A program made the position numbers and the translations under genes. The notes beneath the pieces were generated by a model that saw only the letters and a program-made list of their open reading frames with translations, ran no database searches and was not told the DNA's origin. This document shows, piece by piece, positions 34,037 to 42,444 of a stretch of DNA of 64,000 nucleotides (its first letter is position 1; the number at the start of each line of letters is the position of its first letter). The stretch is from JAEDHM01 sp964368645 (lineage in GTDB: Bacteria > Bacillota > Clostridia > Christensenellales > CAG-1252). The stretch covers positions 62,001-126,000 of the forward strand of contig CAYJBY010000004.1 of NCBI GenBank assembly GCA_964368645.1, written 5' to 3'.

Positions 34037-34732
34037 TTAAATATGGTAAGTAGCTTCGTCCTCGACGATTTCGATATTCTTGGTATTCTTAAACTCGTCG
34101 TAGGGGATATTGTCGGGTGTAACGTGGGTTGCCAAAATTCTGGTGCCTGTGGCAATAGCCAGTTCCTTAGCCTTGTCCGCCGTGATGTGCGGTCCCTTAA
34201 AGCCCACGGGCTTACTGCAATCCGCAAGAGCCGCGTCACAGCTTCTGAATAAGTCGATAAGCTTCGCGGTGTACATCGTGTCGCCTGTGTAGCACAGGTT
34301 GGAGCTTAAGCCCTCGATACGAACGCCGTAGTCGGTAACGGTATGTTTAAGACGCGTAAAGGTGAGTCTGAAACAGCCTATATCCACGTCCGCGTCCTCG
34401 TCGATATTCACAACCTTGACGTTGGGGTGTTCGAAAAGCATATTGTAAAGCGCGGAAAACTCGCGGTGGGTATAGACGGTTACGGTGTGATTCAGCTCTT
34501 CCAGAAGGTACTGGAAAGCAAGGAAATCCGAAACGTGGTCGTAATGCAGATGGCTGAAATAAAAGCCGTCGATTTTCGTAACGTCTATGTGCTTCCGCAA
34601 AACGCCCAAGCTGCCCGGGCCCATATCCAGAACGATAGACGTGCCGTTCTCCTGTACGAGATAACAGCTACAGGGCGCACCGCCCACCGCCGCGTAAGGA
34701 CCGTAACGTCCGATAATCGTCAAATCCATCAT
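34037..34732 (-). CDS. metallo-beta-lactamase-fold hydrolase
   Basis: 231-residue cytosolic hydrolase. Metal-binding HLHYDH (His61, His63, Asp65, His66), then HTVTDYGVRIE, a YTGDT metal ligand and ATHVTP near the C-terminus: the RNase Z / YhfI-like branch of the superfamily. Substrate unknown; phosphodiester is the usual target of this branch. The first ATG overlaps the stop of the PI-PLC-like gene (ATGATG), so translation is coupled; either ATG could be used. Confidence 0.85.
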   Translation of the reverse strand: MMDLTIIGRYGPYAAVGGAPCSCYLVQENGTSIVLDMGPGSLGVLRKHIDVTKIDGFYFSHLHYDHVSDFLAFQYLLEELNHTVTVYTHREFSALYNMLFEHPNVKVVNIDEDADVDIGCFRLTFTRLKHTVTDYGVRIEGLSSNLCYTGDTMYTAKLIDLFRSCDAALADCSKPVGFKGPHITADKAKELAIATGTRILATHVTPDNIPYDEFKNTKNIEIVEDEATYHI

Positions 34733-35628
34733 AATTTCTCCTCCAGTTCAAGGCGGAACTTCTCCGCTTTTTCTTCTATGATAGTACCTTTGTTAAGATT
34801 GAGCAACAATATTGCGCATACTTTGTTATAATCCTCGGTCATAAAATCACCTGCGATGACGTTGGCTTGTTCCAGGTAGTAGGGAGTGTCGGCGATTGCC
34901 TTAATAATGGAGGGGTAATAGGGCAAAAGCGATTTGTTGAGGTTTTTCGGAAAACGGAAGCCGATTTCCGTGCCGAAATTCGGCGTTTGCTGGGTTTGGA
35001 ACCAGTAGATACCCTCGGTGTGGTGCAGGTCGAACATAGTCAGACAGTTCTTGGCAAAGCTTTCGGGCTTTGAACCGAAAATCTGCTTATCCCAAGGGAT
35101 AATGTGGGGGCAGTCGGTGCTGTAGGCGTAATCCTTGCGGTAGTTTAGGAGCAAAAACCGCTTTCCCTGCCGTCTGATTTCTCCCATCGTGACCTTGGAA
35201 ATGTCCTCAAAATCCGTAAGAGCATATTTTTCGGGCTGGAGAAACTCCGCAACCAATTCGTTGACCTTGCTAGGTTCTGCGTGGTAGGTCAGATTGAGGG
35301 GGCCGATTTTTTGAGGATAGTACTCGCGCATATCCAGAATATAAAATTCCGAGGGGTTCTCCGTCATAGCCTTACCCAGGTCGGATAAGGCGTGCCGTAA
35401 AAGGTCGCCCTTACTGGGACCGTGCGCCAAGACGATTTCGCCCTTGCGGTTGGTGTCCAGCCTAATGCAGAAATGGCGTATGCCGTACTGCGTTTGGGTA
35501 TAAAGACTGTGGTTTTGACAGCGGGCGGTGGCGGGCATTCCGTAGGTTCCTGCGTTGTGAGCGGACGGAATTACAGCCTTAGTCAGTAGAACGTCGTCCT
35601 TTAGAAAGGACATCCAATTATTGTACAT
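34729..35628 (-). CDS. PI-PLC X-domain-like phosphodiesterase
   Basis: 299 residues resembling bacterial phosphatidylinositol-specific phospholipase C / PLCXD proteins. The two catalytic histidines are in IPSAHNAGT (His24) and VLAHGP (His69), with GIRHFCIRLDT between them in the place of the conserved G-x-R-x-x-D-x-R strand. There is no signal peptide, unlike secreted PI-PLCs, so it is predicted cytosolic. A GGAGGT site precedes the ATG. Its place with a phosphodiesterase-like hydrolase and a PfkB kinase suggests a small phosphoester/inositol-like catabolic set; that is inference. Confidence 0.78.
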   Translation of the reverse strand: MYNNWMSFLKDDVLLTKAVIPSAHNAGTYGMPATARCQNHSLYTQTQYGIRHFCIRLDTNRKGEIVLAHGPSKGDLLRHALSDLGKAMTENPSEFYILDMREYYPQKIGPLNLTYHAEPSKVNELVAEFLQPEKYALTDFEDISKVTMGEIRRQGKRFLLLNYRKDYAYSTDCPHIIPWDKQIFGSKPESFAKNCLTMFDLHHTEGIYWFQTQQTPNFGTEIGFRFPKNLNKSLLPYYPSIIKAIADTPYYLEQANVIAGDFMTEDYNKVCAILLLNLNKGTIIEEKAEKFRLELEEKL

Positions 35629-35645
35629 AATACCTCCGAAAAAAG

Positions 35646-36194
35646 TTATTTAGATATAACGTCAACCGTATCGACGAGCATATACATATAGGTTTTTTGA
35701 CCTTCGAAGGTCAGCGCGTTTTCACTTTGAACCACCAGCTCGCCCTTTACGGATGCGTAGGTGTTTTGAGCGTAATTGAAGTAGGCTCCGTCCTTATACT
35801 TAATCATAATGCTGTCCGTGGGAATACTGCCCGTAGCGTAGGGACAGCTTGCAACCGCTTTGGTGCAAAGACAGTAATACTGGCTTGTACAGGGGAAAAG
35901 ATAGCCTCTTATTTCCACGTCTTTTTCGTTGAGATTGCTTACAGCCTTAGCCGCGGTGGAGGAATCGGGAATATCCAGACTTGAGAGCTCGATTTTCTCG
36001 TAAGTGACCTTGTTGTTCAGCGCAACGGGAATGGCAATTGCACAGATAATCGCCACCGCCGCGACTGCGGCGATGACAATAATCAATATACGTTTTTTCT
36101 TTTTTGCCTGCTGTTCCTTGCGTTTTGCCTCTTCCTCGGCTTTTCTTTTGGCGATTTGCTGTTTGATTTTGTTGGTGTTTACGTTGTTACCCAT
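35646..36194 (-). CDS. single-pass protein with DUF3299/OB-like outer domain
   Basis: 182 residues: charged coiled-coil N-terminus (10-34), one membrane helix (35-57), then an external domain. The stretch KDVEIRGYLFPC, followed by CLC...CPYATGSIPTDSIMI and VKGELVV, resembles the DUF3299 pattern (V-x-I-x-GYLVPL, Cys-Cys-x-G, VxG strand). Four cysteines (102, 108, 110, 117) could form disulfides or bind metal. An AAGGAGT site precedes the ATG. It lies between the permease and PI-PLC-like genes. In the Vibrio zrg zinc-linked ABC operon a similar-sized DUF3299-type protein sits beside the permease, which is why I favour this reading. Confidence 0.6.
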   Translation of the reverse strand: MGNNVNTNKIKQQIAKRKAEEEAKRKEQQAKKKKRILIIVIAAVAAVAIICAIAIPVALNNKVTYEKIELSSLDIPDSSTAAKAVSNLNEKDVEIRGYLFPCTSQYYCLCTKAVASCPYATGSIPTDSIMIKYKDGAYFNYAQNTYASVKGELVVQSENALTFEGQKTYMYMLVDTVDVISK

Positions 36195-36206
36195 CTCGGT
36201 ACTCCT

Positions 36207-37439
36207 TTATCTCAAATATTTGGAAGGCTCGGTTTTATAAACCATAAGCGCAGGTATAAGCGTTGCCAAAATACCTATGCCGAAGCTCCCAAGCACAATA
36301 TACAGTTCCTCAATACACATAGCGGTGGGCTTAATGACTATGCCCATCATACCTGTAAAGATACCGCCCGTAAGAGCAAGCCCTGCGAAGGACAGCAGCC
36401 ACCCCAATAGACAGCTGACGGTCATAATAATAAGGGCTTCCAACAATATAGTCAGCAGGATTTTACCCCTGTCGGAGCCTATGGCTCTCAATATCGCTAC
36501 GTCTCTTCTGCGTTCTCCTGCGGCGGTAAACATAGCGAGGAAAAGCATATTAAACGCCATAATGATAACGATAATTATAATCGCCAACACTATTTTGCTT
36601 GCGTCGCCGAAAAGGCTGAACACGTTGTTTAAGGTGTTGATTGTGCTTGCCAAAGTAACCTGCTGGTTGCCGTCGTAGGCGGCTTGTAGGTTGTTCATAC
36701 CCGAGGGGGAAGCGGCTATTAAGATAAGGTGAATAAAGCCGTTTTCGGCGTGATTATCCTCGCCCTCCTCTTCTTCCTTTGCCCCCTCCTCGCCGACGTG
36801 CTCGTGAGCCGCCCACACCGCCTTATAATCGGTGTAAGCCGCGTTGTCAAGGGAGTTGCCCGTGGCCTTCAAAATCCCCGTTACGGTATAGACAAAGCCT
36901 GCGTGCTCGCCCTCTGCGTCCGCGCTGTGGGAGGCGGTAAACGTACTTCCCAACGAAAGCCCCAGTTTTTTGGCTACGTTCGCGCCTAAGACCACGTTGG
37001 CTCCGTGCTCGAAGTTCTCCGCAGTGCCAAGGTAATTGCCCTCTGCCAAGGCGTAGTTGACGCCCGAAGCATTGACAAAGAACTCGTCGGTTGTGCCGAT
37101 TACGCGGTAAGTGGTGCCTGTGACGTTATCCGCCATAGCGATAGGCACAGCCGCGCCTACGCCATCTATAGCCTTGACCTCGTCCAAGTAATTGATATCC
37201 AACCTTTTGGTCGGCATATCGTAAAAGAACAAGCCGTCAAGCACCAAATCGGTATCGGAGCAGTTGCCGCCCAGCACGTAGTTGTATTTTTCGGTGCTGA
37301 CGTTGAACTGCGCGGTTATCTGGGAGCTGATATTGACCATCATCAGCATAAGCAGGATGCTGACGGTACAGGAGATTACGACCAGTATGTTACGCAACGG
37401 CTTAGCCGTCAAATTGTTTTTAACAAAACGGAGTAGCAT
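36207..37439 (-). CDS. FtsX/MacB-type ABC transporter permease
   Basis: 410 residues with LolE/MacB topology: one N-terminal helix (about 18-38), a large outer domain (40-280), and three C-terminal helices (about 285-310, 330-360, 375-400). The outer domain carries a His/Glu-rich insertion at 212-231 (HEHVGEEGAKEEEEGEDNH), which suggests divalent metal binding. It overlaps its ATPase gene by one base, so the two form one transporter. The insertion resembles that in Zrg-type permeases of proteobacteria. Confidence 0.87.
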   Translation of the reverse strand: MLLRFVKNNLTAKPLRNILVVISCTVSILLMLMMVNISSQITAQFNVSTEKYNYVLGGNCSDTDLVLDGLFFYDMPTKRLDINYLDEVKAIDGVGAAVPIAMADNVTGTTYRVIGTTDEFFVNASGVNYALAEGNYLGTAENFEHGANVVLGANVAKKLGLSLGSTFTASHSADAEGEHAGFVYTVTGILKATGNSLDNAAYTDYKAVWAAHEHVGEEGAKEEEEGEDNHAENGFIHLILIAASPSGMNNLQAAYDGNQQVTLASTINTLNNVFSLFGDASKIVLAIIIIVIIMAFNMLFLAMFTAAGERRRDVAILRAIGSDRGKILLTILLEALIIMTVSCLLGWLLSFAGLALTGGIFTGMMGIVIKPTAMCIEELYIVLGSFGIGILATLIPALMVYKTEPSKYLR

Positions 37440-38107
37440 TATTCAACGTCCTCCTTTATGTTAAAGTCGTAAATATCCAGTACCTTGTCGAACTTCTCAG
37501 CAAGGGAAAGGTCGTGGGAAATCACCAAAAGGGTTGCGCCGCAGTCCTTAGCCGCCGCGATGAGCAAATCCATTATCTTACCGCTGTTGCGGCGGTCAAG
37601 ATTGCCTGTAGGCTCGTCCGCAAGCAGGACTCTAGGCACGTTGACTAAGGCTCGTGCAATGGCGACTCTTTGCTTTTCGCCGCCTGAAAGCTTGTTGATT
37701 TTGACGGACGCTTTGTCCTCAATCGCGGTTTTTGCCAGCGACTTGAGAGCCAGCTCCTTGCCCTCGGCGGAGGAAATCTTTTTCCCCACAAAGGCTAGTG
37801 GTATCATTACGTTTTCCAACGCGCTGAAGCCGTCGAAAAGGTTGAAATCCTGAAAAACGTAGCCCACGTTTTTTGCGCGGAAAACGTCTCTTTCCTTCTC
37901 GGACATAAGATGAACCCAGTTCCCGTCCACCTGAACTATGCCGCTGTCAGGAGTTTTCAAGCCCGAAATTACGTTAAACAGGGTGGTCTTGCCTGTGCCC
38001 GACTCGCCCTTAATAAAATATGTGACTCCTTCCTCAAACTCAACGTATGGAATATCCAAAACCGTATTGCCGTCGAAGGATACCTTAATATCCTGTAAAA
38101 CTATCAT
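37439..38107 (-). CDS. LolD-type ABC transporter ATP-binding protein
   Basis: 222 residues: Walker A GESGTGKT (34-41), Q-loop VFQDFNLF, signature LSGGEKQ (140-146), Walker B ending Asp-Glu (164-165), LVISHD switch. Typical partner of the FtsX-type permease encoded directly downstream with a one-base overlap. A strong AGGAGG site precedes the ATG. Provides the energy for that transporter or mechanotransmission complex. Confidence 0.92.
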   Translation of the reverse strand: MIVLQDIKVSFDGNTVLDIPYVEFEEGVTYFIKGESGTGKTTLFNVISGLKTPDSGIVQVDGNWVHLMSEKERDVFRAKNVGYVFQDFNLFDGFSALENVMIPLAFVGKKISSAEGKELALKSLAKTAIEDKASVKINKLSGGEKQRVAIARALVNVPRVLLADEPTGNLDRRNSGKIMDLLIAAAKDCGATLLVISHDLSLAEKFDKVLDIYDFNIKEDVE

Positions 38108-38150
38108 AAATTACCTCCTATAAAAATTAATTGAAAAAATAGGAGAATAA

Positions 38151-38444
38151 TCACTCGTTAAATTTGACGCAAAGAAGGGGAGTAACTGTAAAACGGCGGC
38201 GACAGCCCCGTTTGACCGCCCTTTTCAGTCTAAGCAGTACGCCTACGCAAAGGGCGCAGGTGAGAACGGCGGTAACGCCAGCCGCAATAGCGGTAAGAAT
38301 GACCTCGCATACGCCGCAGTCGTCAATATCGCCGCTGTGGCAGGCAGAGTGAAAGGGTTCCGCAAAGGCGGGCGCAAAAAACATTGTCAGCAAAAGCAGA
38401 CAAGTTAATACGGACAAGCATTTATTTGCGGTTTTTACGGTCAT
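38151..38444 (-). CDS. small exported/membrane protein with Cys-His loop
   Basis: 97 residues. Signal-like helix 8-28 ending AFAEP, a short loop with FHSACHSGDIDDCGVC (three Cys, two His), a membrane helix (about 47-72) and a basic tail. I placed the start at 38444 because GAGGTAAC lies just upstream; a frame extending 13 codons further lacks a ribosome site. First gene of the leftward unit, 43 bases before the ATPase gene. The Cys/His loop could bind metal, in keeping with the metal-like features of the transporter. Family not recognised. Confidence 0.68.
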   Translation of the reverse strand: MTVKTANKCLSVLTCLLLLTMFFAPAFAEPFHSACHSGDIDDCGVCEVILTAIAAGVTAVLTCALCVGVLLRLKRAVKRGCRRRFTVTPLLCVKFNE

Positions 38445-38474
38445 TGTTACCTCGCGCGTTATTCTTATGATAAA

Positions 38475-38503
38475 ATAATACAACTAAATCACCTTAAAGT
38501 CAA
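38475..38503 (-). promoter_or_regulatory. promoter of the seven-gene leftward unit
   Basis: On the minus strand: TTGACT (38503-38498), 17-bp spacer, TATTAT (38480-38475), 30 bases before the first start. No clear Zur- or Fur-like palindrome was seen around it. Confidence 0.75.
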
Positions 38504-38753
38504 TGTAGGCTGTGTAAAAAAACGGTAAAATCGGTTTTCGTCACTGCGCTAAGCCGACAAAATCCGATATTTTTCCCTGTAAAAACCTTGTAACCGATTA
38601 GAAGAAAGCGAGAATAAGGGCAAAGGCGCAAAGCGTCTAACTTAAGAGTCGGCAAGGCTTTTTCGACGGCTTAAGTATCGTGTTTTGTTATCCGCGCTAT
38701 AAGAATTGGATATAGCATTATCCGAAACCGCACTTTCTTTTTTCGGTTGCCCG

Positions 38754-38762
38754 TGTTATAAT
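38754..38762 (+). promoter_or_regulatory. extended -10 promoter of the CofE-like gene
   Basis: TG-T-TATAAT: TG at 38754-38755, TATAAT at 38757-38762, with no good -35 box. 42 bases before the chosen start. Confidence 0.65.
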
Positions 38763-38804
38763 GAACAAGCCTTAGGGCAAATTATTGATTTAGGAGAGTG
38801 TTAT

Positions 38805-39992
38805 ATGGAAAGATTGGTCGGAACGGTTTCCAGAGGAATCAGAGCGCCCATAATTCGTCAGGGCGACGATATTGCGGCGATAGTAGTTGACAGTGTACTT
38901 AAGGCTTCTGCCTCCGACGGTTTTAAGCTCGGCGACAAGGACGTTGTGGCTGTAACCGAAGCGGTTGTAGCGAGAGCGCAGGGCAATTACGCGCATACCG
39001 CCGATATAGCCGCGGACGTTAAGGCAAAGTTCGGCGATGCCACCGTAGGCGTTATTTTCCCGATTCTTAGCCGTAACCGCTTTGCTATTTGCCTTAAGGG
39101 TATAGCTTCCGGCTTGAAAAAGATAGTTTTGATGCTCAGCTACCCCTCCGACGAGGTTGGTAATCACCTTATCGACGTGGATTTGATGGACGAGAAGGGC
39201 GTCAATCCTTGGACGGACGTTTTGTCCGAGGCGAAATACAGAGAGCTTTTCGGCTACCGCAAGCACACCTTTACAGGCGTTGATTACGTGGATTATTACA
39301 AAGAGCTGATTCAGAGCGTAGGCTGTGAGGCGGAGATTATCTTTGCCAACGACTGCCGCTCCATACTGTCCTATACGGATAAGGTTATCTGCTGTGACAT
39401 TCACACCAGAGCGCGTACCAAGAGATTGCTCAAGGCTAAGGGCGCAACGGTTTACGGACTGGACGAGATTATGACCGAGTCAGTCAACGGCAGCGGTTAC
39501 AACGAGAAGTACGGCTTACTCGGCAGTAACAAGGCTACCGAGGACACGATTAAGCTGTTCCCCAGAGATTGTCAGCCTGTGGTTGAGCGTATCCAAAAGG
39601 AGCTTAACGCGGCAACGGGTGCTAATATCGAGGTTATGATTTACGGCGACGGCGCGTTCAAGGATCCCGTAGGTAAGATTTGGGAGCTGGCGGACCCCGT
39701 GGTCAGCCCTGCTTATACCCAAGGTCTTGAGGGACAGCCCAACGAGGTTAAGCTCAAGTATTTGGCGGATAACAATTTCGCAGACTTAAAGGGCGACGAG
39801 CTGAAAGCCGCAATCAGCGACTATATCCGTCACAAGGACGCCGATTTGGTAGGACAGATGGTTTCTCAGGGTACCACGCCCAGAAGACTTACCGACCTGA
39901 TCGGTTCGCTGTGCGATCTTACCAGCGGCAGCGGTGATAAGGGTACTCCTATCATATTGGTTCAGGGCTATTTTGACAATTACACCAAGTAA
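38805..39992 (+). CDS. CofE-like (coenzyme F420-0:L-glutamate ligase family) protein
   Basis: 395 residues. It shares the CofE pattern of GDKDVVAVTEAVVARAQGN near residues 44-62 and the long ligase fold. Many Bacillota carry such CofE-like proteins without any other F420 pathway gene, so glutamate ligation to F420 is unlikely here; the natural substrate is unknown. I placed the start at 38805, which has TAGGAG 8 bases upstream; the open frame runs 33 codons further but covers the promoter. A strong terminator follows. Confidence 0.75.
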   Translation: MERLVGTVSRGIRAPIIRQGDDIAAIVVDSVLKASASDGFKLGDKDVVAVTEAVVARAQGNYAHTADIAADVKAKFGDATVGVIFPILSRNRFAICLKGIASGLKKIVLMLSYPSDEVGNHLIDVDLMDEKGVNPWTDVLSEAKYRELFGYRKHTFTGVDYVDYYKELIQSVGCEAEIIFANDCRSILSYTDKVICCDIHTRARTKRLLKAKGATVYGLDEIMTESVNGSGYNEKYGLLGSNKATEDTIKLFPRDCQPVVERIQKELNAATGANIEVMIYGDGAFKDPVGKIWELADPVVSPAYTQGLEGQPNEVKLKYLADNNFADLKGDELKAAISDYIRHKDADLVGQMVSQGTTPRRLTDLIGSLCDLTSGSGDKGTPIILVQGYFDNYTK

Positions 39993-40011
39993 TTAGTAAG
40001 GGCAAAAGCAT

Positions 40012-40047
40012 AAAAAAGGCAACCGCGCATAACGGTTGCCTTTTTTT
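40012..40047 (+). terminator. CofE-like gene terminator
   Basis: Stem AAAAAAGGCAACCG / CGGTTGCCTTTTTT with a 7-base loop, 19 bases after the stop. Confidence 0.93.
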
Positions 40048-40057
40048 CTGCAACGGC

Positions 40058-40470
40058 AAGGGGTGCGGATAACAACGCAAGACAAGCAAAGGGTACGGAT
40101 AATGGGAGTAGGCTAGGAAGACAAATTTACCTTTCGCAANNNNNNNNNNNNNNNNNNNNNNNNNNNNNNNNNNNNNNNNNNNNNNNNNNNNNNNNNNNNN
40201 NNNNNNNNNNNNNNNNNNNNNNNNNNNNNNNNNNNNNNNAGCGTACGGATAACGGAAGACAAGCAAAGGGTAAGCATAAAGTAAGATAGGCTAGGAAGAC
40301 AAATTTACCTTTCGCAAAGCGTACGGATAACGGAAGACAAGCAAAGGGTAAGCATAAAGTAAGATAGGCTAGTAAAACAAATTTATCTTTCAAAGCGTAC
40401 GGATAACTTGATATAGGCAAAGGGTACGAATAACGTGATATAGGCGAGAAGGCGGATTTACCTTTCGCAA
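40058..40470. repeat. 78-bp tandem repeat array interrupted by a gap
   Basis: Units start near 40058, 40240, 40318 and 40394 with spacings of 78 and 76 bp where uninterrupted. Common parts are GTACGGATAAC, AAGACAAGCAAAGGGTA, TAGGCTAGGAAGACAAATTT and ACCTTTCGCAA. The first unit is more divergent; the last contains a 30-bp substitution. The unit is 26 codons long, giving open minus-strand frames, but without ribosome site or signal. The true copy number is hidden by the 100-N gap. Confidence 0.9.
40140..40239. other. scaffold gap (100 N) inside the 78-bp array
   Basis: Exactly 100 N, the usual placeholder for a gap of unknown length. The right flank begins at a unit boundary, so an unknown number of repeat units is missing. 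Confidence 0.98.
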
Positions 40471-40495
40471 GGGGCGGCGCACCTAAGGTAAGTTA

Positions 40496-40524
40496 TTGAC
40501 AAATCGGTCGGATTATTGTAGAAT
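40496..40524 (+). promoter_or_regulatory. HD-hydrolase gene promoter
   Basis: TTGACA (40496-40501), 17-bp spacer, TAGAAT (40519-40524). It lies before the left copy of the duplicated gene start; the right copy has only the TAGAAT part, since the gap replaces its -35. Confidence 0.8.
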
Positions 40525-40717
40525 AATTCTATTACGCTAAGGAGCATAACAATGGCGATTTTNNNNNNNNNNNNNNNNNNNNNNNNNNNNNNNNNNNNNN
40601 NNNNNNNNNNNNNNNNNNNNNNNNNNNNNNNNNNNNNNNNNNNNNNNNNNNNNNNNNNNNNNTCGGATTATTGTAGAATAATTCTATTACGCTAAGGAGC
40701 ATAACAATGGCGATTTT
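40508..40717 (+). repeat. exact 55-bp duplication flanking a 100-N gap
   Basis: 40508-40562 and 40663-40717 are identical over 55 bp and both include the ribosome site and first codons (ATGGCGATTTT) of the HD gene; 100 N (40563-40662) lie between. The most likely meaning is two contigs that overlap by an assembler k-mer and should have been joined. Confidence 0.9.
40563..40662. other. scaffold gap (100 N), probably false
   Basis: Exactly 100 N between two identical 55-bp flanks at the start of the HD gene. Merging the flanks would leave one promoter and one gene start. Confidence 0.95.
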
Positions 40718-42185
40718 ACCCACCGAAAAGGCGTTACGCGAAAAACTGGATTCTTACGTATCAGCCAGGCTGATTTATCCGACTAAAAAACTCACCCGTC
40801 CTACCTTGATACACGACTCGGTACACGGCACCAACAGCTATATGCCGCACGAAATGGCTATGCTGGATCAACCGCTTTTACAGCGTCTGCGCAGAATATC
40901 CCAGACGGACGTTGCCAGTTTTGTGTTCCCTGCGGGCAATCATAACCGTTTCGAGCATACGGTAGGTGTAACCGCAATCGCAGGCAAAATGTGTCAGGCG
41001 ATTTTTGCGAAAAACGCCGACCTTTGCAACAATTACCTTTATAATCCCGAATATTTTAATAACAACTGCCGTTTTGCGGCCATTCTGCACGACTGCGGAC
41101 ACGGACCTTTCTCCCACCAGTCGGAGGTTATTTACGGTCCTGTTTTGGAGCGTATCAAAAAGGAAAACCCCAAACTGGAACACGCCGTTCCCCACGAGAT
41201 ACTTTCCTATCTTATTGCCACAGGTCAGCCTATGCGCGATTTTAACCGTTTGATAATCAAGGGTATGTACAATATCGACATAGATTTGGATTTGGTCGGC
41301 GAAATGATAGTCGGCTATATCAACCCTGCGCGGAGCAAGATTTTCGCCTTTTTGGTGGATATAATCAACGGAGCGTTCGATGCGGACAAGCTGGATTATC
41401 TTCTCCGCGACGCCCATTCAACAGGCGTTATGGTCGCTTTGGACGTGCCCAGACTTATGTACACGTTGGACGTAGTTACCGACGACGAGGACTTTTATCA
41501 TTTGGCGATAGACATCAGCGGAGTTTCCGCAATCGAGGAGATAATCTTCAACAAAATGATGCTGACGAGTATCGTTTATCAGCACCAAAAAGTGAGAGCC
41601 GCAGGCTGTGTTCTAAAGACGATTTTTTCGGAGTCTAAACGCTTTAATACCATACTAGATTACCTCACCGCAACCGACGACGAGGTTTTCACTTTGAGCG
41701 GAGAGAGCGACGAGGTAAGCACGCTGTTGGATATGCTGAAAACCCGTAACTTCCCGAAACGCGCCTTGTGCTTGGCAGGCGGTACGATGGAGGAGAGCGA
41801 GCGCGTCCACGAGATAGCGGAACAGCTGAAAATACCTGCGGTGGTGGAGCGCGTCAAGGACGAGATAGCCGCCGAGGTAATGCTCACCAACGGCATAGAT
41901 ATTCCCACCGAGCGTATTTGGATTGATATGCCCTCGGTACCGCGTTTTCACGAGATTAACGACTGCTTTATCAAAAGCGGACGTAACGAGCGTATTCGTT
42001 TGAGCGACGTTAGCCCTACCGACAAGTGGGTAGCCGCTTTCTCGGAAAGTAAGTGGCGCGGATTTATATATACGATGCAGGAGTATCAGGAGCAGGTTGC
42101 TCACGCGGCGGTGAAGGTACTGGAAAAGGAGTTCGGTATTCACCTTAACAAAATGTCGTTATTGCTTTGCAAAATCGACAACTAG
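40707..42185 (+). CDS. HD-domain phosphohydrolase
   Basis: 492 residues of the dGTPase/SAMHD1-like HD superfamily. Metal ligands: His84 (NRFEHTVGV), His128-Asp129 (AAILHDCGHGPFSH) and a later Asp in FDADKLDYLLRD. The N-terminal LIHDSVHG and RLRRISQTDVASFVFP are typical of this group, which hydrolyses dNTPs or other nucleotides. A GGAG site precedes the ATG. Substrate cannot be fixed from sequence. No clear terminator follows, and 42186-42444 shows no gene. Confidence 0.88.
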   Translation: MAILPTEKALREKLDSYVSARLIYPTKKLTRPTLIHDSVHGTNSYMPHEMAMLDQPLLQRLRRISQTDVASFVFPAGNHNRFEHTVGVTAIAGKMCQAIFAKNADLCNNYLYNPEYFNNNCRFAAILHDCGHGPFSHQSEVIYGPVLERIKKENPKLEHAVPHEILSYLIATGQPMRDFNRLIIKGMYNIDIDLDLVGEMIVGYINPARSKIFAFLVDIINGAFDADKLDYLLRDAHSTGVMVALDVPRLMYTLDVVTDDEDFYHLAIDISGVSAIEEIIFNKMMLTSIVYQHQKVRAAGCVLKTIFSESKRFNTILDYLTATDDEVFTLSGESDEVSTLLDMLKTRNFPKRALCLAGGTMEESERVHEIAEQLKIPAVVERVKDEIAAEVMLTNGIDIPTERIWIDMPSVPRFHEINDCFIKSGRNERIRLSDVSPTDKWVAAFSESKWRGFIYTMQEYQEQVAHAAVKVLEKEFGIHLNKMSLLLCKIDN

Positions 42186-42444
42186 GCGCGTAAAACCTTC
42201 GCATATAACGGTATTCTCGGCGTAAGGACAATCAGCCGAAATGCCGCAATCGGGCAGCGTAGCGAGCCTCGCGCTATAACTAATACGCGAAAACCGTTAG
42301 TGCTACCGCTGGGAAACCCTTAACGGACTTTTAGCGGAAAACCATCAAGTAACGATATGCGGATACTTGGTTATGTGGACTATATCCTTAATTCATCGAA
42401 AATAAGCTAGATAATACGATCAGACTTCAAAAATCGGGGGAGCT

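Noticed and set aside
38706..38804. 33-codon N-terminal extension of the CofE-like protein
   Set aside because: Covers the extended -10 promoter; the internal ATG at 38805 has TAGGAG.
40127..40420. Minus-strand reading frame through the 78-bp array, repeated 26-residue hydrophobic units
   Set aside because: No ribosome site, no promoter, runs through Ns, and the openness follows from the repeat unit being a multiple of three.
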